From NCBI RefSeq assembly GCF_010183535.1, contig NC_071331.1, positions 16,802,001 through 16,866,000 of the forward strand: a stretch of DNA of 64,000 bases, in the 5' to 3' direction. The notes under the pieces were generated by a model, which saw only the letters and a list, made by a program, of their open reading frames with translations, had not been told where the DNA came from and searched no databases. Of the stretch, positions 23,169-33,755 are shown piece after piece (the stretch's first letter is position 1; each line of letters starts with the position of its first letter). The stretch is from Caenorhabditis remanei. Its lineage: Eukaryota > Nematoda > Chromadorea > Rhabditida > Rhabditidae. The position numbers and the translations under genes were made by a program.

Positions 23169-23743
23169 GCTGAAAAATGTTTAGATCTAAAAGTTCCAAC
23201 ATCGTCCCATCCGTTTATTGTCGTAAAAACGATATATTTGAAGATAATGATATTCAATAATATAAACATTCTGGCTACAGTAAAAATGTATTATCGAAAA
23301 TGAGTGGCTGATAAGGAAAAGGTGATAAAAACTTTGTTTTAAAAACGGAAACGTTCAGAATTTAAATCGAGGGAGTTTCGCGCAATTTTAATTAGAGCGC
23401 ACTTGCGACAGTCTGCGTCTCTTCAACAAAACTATTCTCTCGCTGACAACTTCAACGCGCGCGTATTCTTCTTTGTTTGAAGACACTGTCACAAGGTGTC
23501 GAAGTGACCGATTTCATTGTCCATTTTCTACCGACACTTGTCGAAAACAATTGAACGAAAATTTATGGAATAAAGAGAAAACAGTGTAATCATTTTGTCC
23601 TGGGACTTCTTTCTCTTCTGTGTCGTCCTTGGCCTCGAAACAGACTCAACGTTATTTATTTAAAAGCAGTTGAATAAAAGGCATGAAATGTATAAATCAT
23701 TTATTGACCCGGATAATTAGTAGGATTTTGAAACAAGAAAATT
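23169..23743. other. pig-1 promoter and asm-3 3' flank
   Basis: 575 bp between two same-strand genes. The right half holds the asm-3 polyadenylation signal AATAAA at 23700-23705 (minus), about 40 nt after its stop. The left half is the likely pig-1 promoter with CpG-containing motifs. The spacing is too large for a typical worm operon. Confidence 0.6.
23376..23383. promoter_or_regulatory. E2F-like site upstream of pig-1
   Basis: TTTCGCGC, an exact fit to the E2F consensus TTTSGCGC, about 210 bp upstream of the pig-1 ATG. A second CG-rich patch (ACGCGCGCG) lies at about 23455-23464. Human MELK is a cell-cycle gene under E2F control, which makes a functional site plausible. Binding is inferred. 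Confidence 0.4.
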
Positions 23744-26266
23744 TCAAATCTTGCACTCTTCCTTTCCTCGCTTCTTTGATTTCTCTGTCACAAATCTAGC
23801 CGAATATTTCTTTTTCGTTTCTTTTGGCTTTGAAATCTGTCCTTCCAAATCAGTACACAATTTGTTTGTTTGATGGAATTGGCGAGCTTCACAAAGATAT
23901 CCATTCCGACATTCTTGAGTTGTGCAGGGTTGGAGACCATCGTAAACGGATCGACGGTAGTGGTTTCTGAAAAAAAATTTACTTGAAGAAGTTCATAATG
24001 CAGTCGTACTCGAAATATTTGTTGAAAAGAGTTGTATCTGTCTTCATTCTCTCAATCATTTGGTTATATTCATCTGGAGTTTGTCCCTTCAACCCATATT
24101 CAGCATTTGCACTCATATACAATTGCTCCCATTTCACGTTATTTGGGTTGGCATTGTTAGATGTGAGATTGAAGTACCATTCTTCGTAATCAATGACTTG
24201 CTGCAATGCAAAATTTAAGTATATTGAAGAAACCTGAAAGCGATTTCTTACGAATGTAGAGCCACTATGAACACCATCAATCGTGTAAATTCTGTATGCT
24301 GGGAAGAAGTCAGAATAAGGAGTTACAGATGGTGCAGAATATACGACACTGTAAAAATTGAAATTTTAAAACCCCCGTTTAAAACTGATGAAACTAACTT
24401 GTTAGGTGTCGACTTGAAATCATCTGGATCCGAGTACATCATATAGAACTTTTCAGAATGAGTGTGTCCGAAGAACTGGCCAACCACAGTGTTTGTGAAT
24501 CTGAAATGAACTAGTTCATATAAAATAAGAAAAACCAACAATAACTCACCGATTAATAATTTTGTAATAATTGAGTGCATATCCTTCCAACGCTTCTCCA
24601 TCAGAACCTGGAATATGGGCAACAATATGAACCTTATCTCCAACATTTTCAGCGTCTTGAAGTTGAGTGATAAGCCACTGGAGTGTGCCATCTGGGTCAG
24701 TTTGGTTGATGTATAACCAGCTGGAAAAATGATGATTTAATTATTGAGAACCACAAATTCGAATAGATTCTTACAAGTTAATTCTGTCTCCATAAACATT
24801 ATTGAGAGAGATGAGACGCAGACCATCGTAGATCTTTTTCATATAACATCCATTGCTGAAATTAAACTTCTGATTACTGTAGCTTCCCACATTAACCAAC
24901 TATTCCAATGTCTTTTCTTGATCTTCTGGAATCCACCCCTTCCATGAATCAGACATCGTCTTGTACAACCAATCCATATGATATTTTTTCGGTGTGAAAT
25001 GTGGAGCGATGCTAGAAAAAACCATGTTTTCATTGATAAAAACTGGAGTCTTTTCTCACTTATCAACAGGTACTCCTTCATGATTTCCAACTGCAAAATA
25101 GACTGGAGTTGTTGGGAAAAACGAACGAATTGTATCAGAAAGGTTGCGGACCATGAATGAATGAGTTTCAGGAGTGTATGCCCAGACTGTATGCGACACA
25201 AGGTCTCCAGAAACCATCACGTAGTCAAGTTGTCCTGCAGTACTGGCAATATGTTGGAGCATGTTTGTGAGCAACCAATATGGAGTATCACATGAACCAA
25301 CGGTTCCCCATGGTCCTGCTGCTTGTTTGACTGCTCCATTTTCAACGATTTCCTGGAATTAACCCAAAGTGAACTGAGCTTTTCAGTTACATAACATTTT
25401 TTATTGTTATAGAGCAACCTTTCACTTTTATCGGGTAATCAAGTTATCGAATATTCCGGTTTCATAAAAATTTTAACGACTTGGTTCTTTAATTTTCAAC
25501 ACTTCTCTCTAATTGTCATTCAGAAGGAAAAACGCTGACACTGAAATTCGACCTTTAATCTATAAAACATACAATATTCATATCTTGTGGACGACAGCAT
25601 TGTGGAGTATCACACTGCGCCTCGAGTCCTGGAGTATAGAACATGTCAACATGAAGATCAGTCAGATGAAGTGCACGGAGAGTTGGGTTTCCAGTCTGGA
25701 AGTGGAGGAACGTGGTTTGCACAAAATTCAGATTTTATACTCACTGGAACAACTTGCTTCGGAACGTATTTTGGTTGATTACCGGGAATTGTCATATTCC
25801 AGACTTCAGCCAATGGATCGATGAAGTCTCCACAATCTGAAAAAACACAGATTTCTAGTTGTCGTATTCCAGCACTACCTACCATTCTTCATGAGTAATC
25901 CACAAAGTTGATGTGGAGTTACCAGAATCTTTGAGATGACGTACATGAACTCGTCCTGAAGTGGCTAAAATCTAAGAACAATCAATTAATTAACAAACCA
26001 ACCGAAAAATCAGAAATAATAAAGTTGCAAACATCATTATCCTCAATATGGAATGTTTCACAAATGAAAACTGCAATTTCCATGACACATTCCTCTGTTT
26101 TCTTCTCTCCCCATTCGAATTGAAGCAAGTCAACAATGGATTTACATTCCTCACATTCTGTGACAGCTACCACTGTCCCTGAAATTTATTTCAGATTTGA
26201 AAGAGAATCAAAAAATTCAATGTTACCTTGGAATGCGAGGGAAAGGACGAGAAGACCGAGCAGCAT
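23744..26266 (-). CDS. asm-3: acid sphingomyelinase ASM-3
   Basis: Thirteen exons, about 593 residues: 26227-26266, 26003-26178, 25883-25964, 25745-25836, 25573-25695, 25060-25352, 24901-25011, 24775-24855, 24550-24720, 24400-24500, 24252-24348, 24010-24200 and 23744-23966. A signal peptide (MLLGLLVLSLAFQ) leads into a saposin-B domain with six cysteines. The metallophosphatase core follows: TDLHVD, SGDLVSH, GNHEG, HIPG and GHTHSE provide the two-metal site. The Cys-rich C-terminus (PCTTQEC...CEA) needs a 43-nt last intron with donor GTACGA at 24009. It hydrolyses sphingomyelin to ceramide and phosphocholine in lysosomes or outside the cell. Naming as asm-3 rather than asm-1 or asm-2 relies on its position next to pig-1, as in C. 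elegans. One donor (GTTGGT, 24900) is unusual. Confidence 0.93.
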
Positions 26267-26770
26267 TTGTTAACAAGAATGCAGTCGTTTCTGATGTTGG
26301 GAGAGAAGAAAAAAGAAGACAGTTTCCAGTAATAAATGAGTGATAAGAAATGGAGAAGCACATGGCGTTGACACGTTAAATGTTCCCTGATTTTTGATCG
26401 AATTATGATAAGAGAAGACGGAAACTACAAGTTATAAATATTCCTGAAAGTTTGGAAATTTAGGAAGTTTGCAACTGGAAATTCCAGATTTTTGAACAGA
26501 GAAAACATGTAAGAAAATTCTCAGGAAGTGCAGAGCCACCTTAGAACGGCAATAAATTGAAAGCAGTTAACTCTTGAAATTGTTTTTCAAACGCATAAAA
26601 TTTCAGTTTTTCCCAATAATCCGAAAACTTATGCAAATGGTTTCATCGCTCCTCGTGACACAACAATCGACAATTCTGTGTGTTCTCTTCTTGATTTCTG
26701 GTAAAACTTTTATTATTTTTCTGTTCTTTCTTCACTTAGAGTTTTTACTTTTTTAAACTAAATTTACAGA
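26267..26770. promoter_or_regulatory. divergent promoter region asm-3 / glt-7
   Basis: About 500 bp between divergent start codons. Two TGATAAG motifs (26341-26347 and 26406-26412) fit the GATA factor consensus used by ELT-2 in intestinal genes. They lie 75-145 bp upstream of the asm-3 ATG. Near glt-7, an acceptor-like TTTACAG ends one base before its ATG and suits SL1 trans-splicing. A short ATG-starting frame at 26639-26700 ends in a donor-like GGTAAAA but does not join glt-7 in frame. Confidence 0.4.
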
Positions 26771-28765
26771 ATGAAGGAGAACCAACTATTAGTTTTCACA
26801 TTATCCGCAGTTGGAACTGGATTCTGTGTTGGTATTTTTCTCAGACAATTTGATTTATCAGATGGAGTTAGAAATCTCGTAGGGTTCCCAGGAGAAATAT
26901 TTATGCAAGTCCTGAAATTAATGGTTCTACCACTAATCTTCTCATCATTGATTTCATGTGAGTACTTCCATTCAATCAGATTTTGCCTCCAACCCTCCAG
27001 ATTCCAGCTCTCGGCCAAATGGATGCTTCGAAATCGGGTAAAATGAGTCTGATTGCGGTCTCATACTATCTGACTACTGTAATTATCGCCTGCTTCATTG
27101 CCATGATCATCGCTTTTCTATTCCATCCGGGAAATCCTGAATTGAAAAAACAAAACGACACAATAGTACGAGACGAGAGTCATCTTTCTGCATTGGATTC
27201 TCTTCTGGACTTAGTCAGAAACATGTTTCCACAGAATATTGTAGAAGCAACTATGTATAGATCTCAGACTGCATTTGTCGTTGTTCGAAAGAAAATTATT
27301 AAAAATGGTACTATTGCTGAACCAGTTTTATTGAGGAAAACCATCAAACTGACTCAAGGAACCAATATTCTCGGTGAGACTTCTCTCATAAAACAATCTC
27401 TAATCGGTTCTTCAGGACTAATTGTATTTTGCACTGGCTTTGGAATAATCATTTCCAAACTAGGTGGGAAAGTGAAAGTGATCGTTGAATTCTTTATCGT
27501 TCTCGATAAAGTTGTCATGAAGTTCATTTCGGTTCTTATGTGGTTTTCTCCATTCGGAATTATCAGTCTGATTGCTGCGAGTATTCTGGATATTGATGAT
27601 GTCTATGTCATGATTACTACTATGTTGTTGTAAGTATTCGGTAAAACTTTTATGTGAAGATACTATTGATTCCAGATATTTATTCACTGTCATGACTTGC
27701 CTGTTCTTACATTGTGTAGTGGCTATCCCTGTTCTCTACTTTTTCATCACCAAGAAAAATCCGATATATGTTGCTAAAGGAATGATTCAACCATTTGTTA
27801 CAGCAATTGGTACTGCATCAAGGTAAGCATAGTCATAAAGAAACTGCCCACTTCCGAATAAAAGTTTCAGTGGAGCCTCGTTACCGCAAGCGATCAGCAG
27901 TGTAGAAGAAAATTTGCACATTGACTCCAGAATTGCTGGATTCATAATGCCACTTGGAAATACTATCAATATGGTCTGTTTGAGAGAACTCAAATCCGAA
28001 ACAAGTTCATATTTTTAGGATGGAAATGCTCTTTATGAAGCAGTTGCTGTCATTTTTATTGCTCAAATCAACAATATTCATCTATCATTTGCACAAGTTA
28101 TCACTATTTGGTAGTTTCAAGAAGACATTTGAATCGTCCAATCAATAAGATTTCAGCGTCACAGCAACATTTGCCTCAATTGGTCTAAATGCAGTTCCCG
28201 CTGGGCTCGTATCAATGTTTGTCATTTTGTCGACTGTCAATCTTCCAGTTTCCGATATTTCTCTTCTATTTACAGTTGATTGGTTTATGTAAGTGCTTAT
28301 CTCCATCCAGCTAGATCTATCTATAATAATTCAGTGACCGAGTCCGAACAGCACTCAATGTTCTGGGAGATGCCTACTGTGCTTGTGTAGTCCAACACTT
28401 CATGGCGGTGACTCATGGATAGAGGAGCATCTTTAATAGAATTAATTTTCAGAGTGACCTTGCTCGTGAGAAAAACGAAAAACTTTTGGATGATCTCAAG
28501 CTAGAGGAAGGAATATCAGAAGACGCCAATCGACCTGATCAATTGGAAGGAAAACGAATGGTGAAAAGGGTATGAATCAATTCGAAATTCGAAATTAATT
28601 TTTTTAATTCAGGTCTCATTCGTTGACTACCATCATATTCCATCTCCATCAGTCCCACAAGTATTCAATTCTACGAAAACTTACTCTTTGAAATCAGCAA
28701 TTATTGGTCCCTTGAGAGCTCATGTTGCTCTTCAGACACGTTTATCTCATTTATCGGAAGAATAA
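26771..28765 (+). CDS. glt-7: excitatory amino-acid (glutamate) transporter GLT-7
   Basis: Nine exons, 541 residues: 26771-26957, 27008-27629, 27676-27822, 27871-27973, 28019-28110, 28157-28288, 28335-28407, 28453-28569 and 28613-28765. SLC1 family: a first membrane helix right at the N-terminus, a variable sequon-bearing loop after TM3-4 (about residues 115-190), the hairpin motif GTASSGASLPQ (SSSS-TLP in relatives), TM7 [10 protein letters not shown], and TM8 [17 protein letters not shown]. The aspartates, Arg, Thr and Asn of TM8 that bind substrate are all kept. The TM7 signature has Asn where NMDGT is usual. The protein moves glutamate with Na+ across the plasma membrane. The C. elegans gene is excretory/epithelial rather than neuronal, as I recall. 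The start was chosen because the ATG follows a TTTACAG trans-splice-like acceptor and upstream frames hit a stop. Confidence 0.93.
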
Positions 28766-30270
28766 ATATGTATTTTATTTAACAAAAGAGGACGGTAGAA
28801 AAATTCCGAAATTGTGTAATTGAAAAAAAACTTGAAGGCTCATTCTGTGTCGTTTCTAATCAGGTAGTTCAAAAGTTTAGGCGTGTGTTCCAATGGAAAT
28901 AATCTATCAGGATGATCTCTTTCCCATGAAAAACATCATATTCTGAAAGATATGCGGAATACAGCTTAGAGGAATCGAATCGGACGGATAGAAATGGAGA
29001 GGAGGTTCGCTTGGATTCGACTAAATCCCGAAGTTTAAAATGATTGTTTTTGAATTTCGAATGAGTTTCTATTCATAAAAACCCTCGCATTCCACCTTTA
29101 CAAACATCATCATGTCCTTACAGAACTCTATCTCTCTGTTTTCTCTATTTTTCGAACCAACTTCTTTATCATTTCTTAAGAAAAAGGAAGAAAAAGGAAG
29201 AAGGCACAAAGATCTATTTCAGTTTTGTTGACTTCTTTGAAGCTAATCTTGAAATAACAGTTCGGCAGAAGAAAATAAGAATATATGTATTTTGTATTGA
29301 TGATCTAGTGCAAAAAGGGGAATCATTGGATTAGGAAATCCGGAAAACTCTTTTTAGAAACATCGTCGTCCCTTCATTTCCTTAGTATGAACTCACTGGA
29401 CGTTTTCACATACTTTAACCTTGAAATGATATCATTTTGAACTAACTGATCACTTGTTTTCTTTTAGAGTTTTGTAAGTTATAAGCGACCGGATTACGGT
29501 GCGTTTAGGGAATCTCCATTCTGAATAATATCTATTTTGAATGGTTCATTTCATAGAATGCTTTTGATTTTTGAACAACAATTTCTGGAATTCTTTCCTT
29601 TTGGTAAACGATATATTTTGTTTATTCATAAGTGTCAAATTACGTGTGTTGATATATTTGTTGATAAATTCACATTCCGTAGCTTTAGGTGCTGAAATTG
29701 TGCAGTATAAAAAATATTTTGTTATTTTATTTCAAGTTTTGAATCTTTTTCTCATCCAAAAAATACCCTGGAAGGAAAACTGGAAAATGAAGAAATACAT
29801 AGGAATCCATGTCCTAATAATTCGAGACATATTTCCGAGTCAACATGAATCTTCTTCCGTTTTATTGTAACTTTTGATCTTTCTGACCTCTTCATTTTCA
29901 CCACCCTCGTGGCTTTTTGGCACTTTTTGAAATCTGAGATTGTTTAATTTTTTTATTGAAAAAAGGAACCAACACATGCAATACATTTCTCAGAAAACGA
30001 ATGAGAAAAAATACTTTTTGTGAAAAAAAATAAAGGTTTTTGGGATGTCTTCTGTTCTGTTTCAAAAAAAAACAATTATGTTAAATTAGTGAGTCTTTTC
30101 GAACTTCGAAGGAACTCAAAACTCATTCAGAACTTTGACTTTTGAAAGTTGTTATCATTCGGAATGATGAATCTTTTTCTCCTTTTTTCTTTTTTGGCTC
30201 TTGTGTTCGAATAAATAACCATTGATTACATGTCTCTGAAGAAAATATATATTCTGTTCGTTTTTGATGT
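28766..30270. other. intergenic 3' of glt-7
   Basis: AT-rich sequence without a supported gene. Open frames such as 29571-29870 (+) are low-complexity and lack splice context. The last five bases (GATGT, 30266-30270) are the left target-site duplication of the BEL element. Confidence 0.6.
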
Positions 30271-30765
30271 TGTCGTGACAATAATAGCCCTAGCTATATT
30301 ATCACAACTGGTACAATCTAAATCGTAGATTATTCTCCTATTCTTAATTAGAAAACGGTGAACTTCATATAGACGTGAGGAAGATATGATACCCTTAATT
30401 ATTCCCTTGACCGACGTGCTCCACAACTCCTTATCTTGATGACCCTACTACGTGGCACTGTCGATGTAGGAGGAAGAAACGTAATGAATCAGTATCTACG
30501 AAAGAGTACGAACAGCAGCAGCCGAACATCCAACTTCTCCAATGCCGTCCTCTACCCCGACTGTTCCTTCCTCTCCAATCGAAGCCGTTGGATCGCCGTC
30601 GAGTACCAAGCTCACTGGATCTGTCGAAGGTATCGTATTTAACTCGCGTCTATTATCGAATAAACCGTTGTCATTTAAAACTTGTGTTGGCTCGTCTTTC
30701 TAAGTTCAATTCCTCTCATTCCTCGCGGCCGGTTCGGGCTCACCACCCCATAAACCGTCGCGACA
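30271..30765 (+). repeat. 5' LTR of BEL/Pao element
   Basis: 495-bp repeat matching 38412-38906 at a constant offset of 8141, with TG...CA ends. No TATA box was obvious in it. It holds a CAGCAGCAG-containing stretch that stays open in one frame for about 70 codons. Confidence 0.96.
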
Positions 30766-30783
30766 TGGTGCATCGACCGGAGT
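30766..30783 (+). other. primer-binding site of BEL element
   Basis: TGGTGCATCGACCGGAGT begins at the first base after the LTR. It matches the complement of the nematode tRNA-Gly(GCC) 3' end (…CCGGCCGATGCACCA) at 14 of the first 15 positions, as I recall that tRNA. Use of glycine tRNA is therefore likely but unverified. Confidence 0.65.
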
Positions 30784-31685
30784 TACTCGAACTTTGGTGG
30801 GATGAGAGGTCTCAGGGCTCGAAAGATTAGTCATCACAAAACGCAAAATTCGAGCGCTAGTAGGCTAGGATAGGCGACCGCTGTAGACGTCCTAATCGTA
30901 GGACACCTCTTATCGTAGAGACACCAACTTCTATTCGAGAGGTGAACACTTCCATTCGGGAAGTGAAACAAAGTCGTTGTTTATAAGGTGTCTGTGTGGG
31001 TTCGGGTGGGATCCGAACGAGTGGCAACATACAGTACACCAGGTAGGACATCATATCGTTGATGTATGTCCCAGCGAGACGAGAGATGTTTTTTAGTCGA
31101 AAAAACTGATCAGCACATTGAACCACCATACACATAACTTGATCACTCTCTCAAAATAGCGTCAAATCTCGTACCTACCCCCTAAAACCGAATTCTCGTA
31201 TTCATAACCACAATGATCGCATTGAAGGTGAAAAAACGGAACCATCGTCTTCATCCGTCCCAACGGCTCAGTACAAACAACAACAGCAGCAGCAGAGCCA
31301 AGCAGCATCGCCAATGCCATCCACTGCATCAACACAGTAATAGGAATCTCAACTACGTTTTTGATGGCTATGAAACGTCAATGATTCACACAGAACCCTA
31401 ATACGGTGACCGATAAAGTGACACGTCGAGTCATTAGGATGTATTAAAAATGAAAAATGAAATCTCGTGAAATCAATAATCTCACGGAAACACGCAAGTC
31501 TTATCTCTCTATTTATCAAGGTTAGCAAACCAGAGCAAGGTCAAGCAAGGTCAAGAAAAAGGAGGGCATGGACATTGGGTATATAAGGATGAAAAATCAA
31601 CGAAACATTATCAGTCTAAATCGACTTGTCGATAACATCGACCGCGCCCAACCAACCAACCAACCAACCAACCAACCAAGCAACC
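30784..31685 (+). other. 5' leader of BEL element with internal core promoter-like signals
   Basis: About 900 bp before the gag ATG. It contains a coding-like Gln-rich segment ending near 31340. A TATA-like ATATAAGG (31581-31588) lies 30 nt before an initiator-like ATCAGTC (about 31609-31615). An eight-copy CCAA repeat (31648-31679) ends six nt before the ATG. These could let gag be transcribed from an internal start. That is inference. Confidence 0.5.
31648..31679 (+). repeat. (CCAA)8 microsatellite before gag ATG
   Basis: Eight exact copies of CCAA in the untranslated leader directly before the gag start codon. CAA-type sequence is unable to fold on itself and so leaves the leader unstructured. 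Confidence 0.9.
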
Positions 31686-33755
31686 ATGGCTAACAAGAAC
31701 AAGAAGAAGAGCGAGAAACGGAATCCGGTGACCATGAAAACAATTAAATGGAGTGTTACCCGTGAGTTAACTCGAACCAGAACGCTCGTCTCTCTTGCTG
31801 ATCGTGCTCTCGCGCTCGAGAGAAACACCCAAAACATCACCGTACTCGACGGATATCTGGCGCAACTGCTAGATCAACTGGCCCTGATCGAGGGTCTCCA
31901 GGAGAATGCGATGGAGATGCTCAAGAGCAACAAGAAGCTCTGTACGCAGAATGTATTTGAAGCCAATCGGGCTGAAATATCGAACCATCTGGCAGGTCGG
32001 GGATATGACGGGCTAGTCAATCAGATAACGAATCTTATCGGGGAATTGACTTCTGCGGTGAACAACGCCCGCCCCGGAGACGTCTCGACCCCAGGAACAC
32101 CACCACCACCGCCATCCGATGGACCGGCTTCAGGAAATGCGCAAGTTCTCGATGGAATCGCTCTGAATCAGGAACACCCCGAACGGCGTAACCCTGAACA
32201 ATCGGTTCAGACGGCAAGCGATCAATCGGATCAATTGCAGCAAGGAGTCGTGTCGAATTCAGGTCGACACCCCCCGAACTCGACGAAGCCATGCGAGAGC
32301 AACCATAGCTCGGATGTCTCGGCTCACCCGACGTCCAACATACTCAACCGTGGATCATCAGAAGCCTCCCAGGACATTGCCGAGTTTGCGGATGATTTGG
32401 CTGTACGTATCGGAGCAATCGAGCATACTCAGACATTGCTTTTGGATTCATCTGCCACGGCAAATCGTGCCATCAAAAATTTGCAAGACCATATGCAAAC
32501 ATCATCTGCCACGACAGATCGTGCTATCAAAAATCTGCAGGAAAACATGCAGAAAGTGCAAGATATGATGTACGAGGTCTTCAGTCGGCAGTCGTCGTGG
32601 CAGAACAAGCCTGAGAAGAAACAAGAGGAAACAGAGTCGCCAACTATGAGTGAGGCCACGAAGCCATCGAGCGGTCAACCGGACGCTTCCGACCTTGGTC
32701 AAATCTCCCCAATACCACTGGAGAACTCGTCTCCACTTCCACCCGCATCGACGCCAAAGAACGATACGGTGGAATCTCCAATCCGTCGCCAGAACCAACC
32801 GGGTTCCCAGGACAGCTCGAATCCTCAAATCACTAACAGCACGGTCTACACAGTCATGAACACAGTTCCGGTTTTCGACGGAGAACCAGCTGACTATAGT
32901 ATGTTTATACAGCTGTTTAATTCTATGGTTCATGACAAAGATGACATCCCGGTGACGCTTAAACATGCCTTACTCATGAAACTCCTGAGTGGGAAAGTGA
33001 AGTCGATGTTAAGATCGGTGAGTCTGTCAGAAGAAGACTACCATGCGTTGAGAGATAGCTTGGAAAGACAATACAACAGAGAGAAGGACACTAAACAAGG
33101 CCTCATCCACCAGCTCAACAAATTCTCCTTTTCTGAAGACAGCTACGAGGATATGGAGCAGGATCTAAACACATATTGCACCATAGCATACTCGCTGAGA
33201 AGTAAAGGATGTACATTGAATGACTCCTTCTTCATCAATTCGTTCATCAGCAAGCTGCCTCAACAAATCATGGGAATAGTCTTCAAGAAGAATCACGAAA
33301 AGGATCGAACTTTTCAAGAACTGGTTGGAATTACCTTTAACGCTATCGCCGAGAAGAGAGCTCTGGAAACAGCGGAGACAGAGAAGAAGCTGAAAACAAG
33401 AAGTACCGAAGTCTACTCAATCCAGACATCCGACGACCGAACAAAGAACAGGCATGGAGAGAAGTCAAAGAGAGCAGTAAAGTATCGCTGTTTCTTTTGT
33501 GATTCGAAGGAGCATACGGCTCTGAACTGCAAGCTTAGTGTCGCCATGAAGTTGAAGGCTATAGAAGAAAAGAAGCTCTGCTCGAACTGCCTCCGCTCCA
33601 ACCACAGCACTGAAAAGTGCAACTCGAAATTCTTTTGCTATCATTGTCGCGGACGTCATCACACAGGTATTTGTCAAGACGACGGAAAGAACGAGAACAA
33701 ATCCAAGAATGGCAAGTTTTTTCGAGGCAAGGAGGATGGAACCTCCGATCAATAA
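31686..33755 (+). CDS. gag: BEL/Pao Gag with two or more zinc knuckles
   Basis: 689 residues from ATG 31686. The basic N-terminus (KNKKKSEKR) is followed by helical segments. Next is a Ser/Pro/Gln-rich linker. A duplicated short unit sits near residues 255-290 (TNRAIKNLQ... and TDRAIKNLQ...). A Pao-type capsid region (FDGEPADYSMFIQLF, about residues 398-520) matches the DUF1759 style. At the end lie Cys/His knuckles (CFFCDSKEHTALNC, CSNCLRSNHSTEKC, CYHCRGRHHTGIC). It packages element RNA into particles in the cytoplasm. The start was chosen as the first ATG; the frame is open upstream through the CCAA repeat. Its last 191 nt overlap the pol frame. Confidence 0.92.
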   Translation: MANKNKKKSEKRNPVTMKTIKWSVTRELTRTRTLVSLADRALALERNTQNITVLDGYLAQLLDQLALIEGLQENAMEMLKSNKKLCTQNVFEANRAEISNHLAGRGYDGLVNQITNLIGELTSAVNNARPGDVSTPGTPPPPPSDGPASGNAQVLDGIALNQEHPERRNPEQSVQTASDQSDQLQQGVVSNSGRHPPNSTKPCESNHSSDVSAHPTSNILNRGSSEASQDIAEFADDLAVRIGAIEHTQTLLLDSSATANRAIKNLQDHMQTSSATTDRAIKNLQENMQKVQDMMYEVFSRQSSWQNKPEKKQEETESPTMSEATKPSSGQPDASDLGQISPIPLENSSPLPPASTPKNDTVESPIRRQNQPGSQDSSNPQITNSTVYTVMNTVPVFDGEPADYSMFIQLFNSMVHDKDDIPVTLKHALLMKLLSGKVKSMLRSVSLSEEDYHALRDSLERQYNREKDTKQGLIHQLNKFSFSEDSYEDMEQDLNTYCTIAYSLRSKGCTLNDSFFINSFISKLPQQIMGIVFKKNHEKDRTFQELVGITFNAIAEKRALETAETEKKLKTRSTEVYSIQTSDDRTKNRHGEKSKRAVKYRCFFCDSKEHTALNCKLSVAMKLKAIEEKKLCSNCLRSNHSTEKCNSKFFCYHCRGRHHTGICQDDGKNENKSKNGKFFRGKEDGTSDQ

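Noticed and set aside
26639..26700. Possible upstream coding exon of glt-7
   Set aside because: Splicing it to the next acceptor creates an immediate stop (GAA-TGA); the ATG at 26771 begins the first membrane helix as in relatives.
30436..30642. 69-codon ORF present twice (also at 38577-38783)
   Set aside because: It is simply the LTR of the BEL element, duplicated; no sign that it is a gene.
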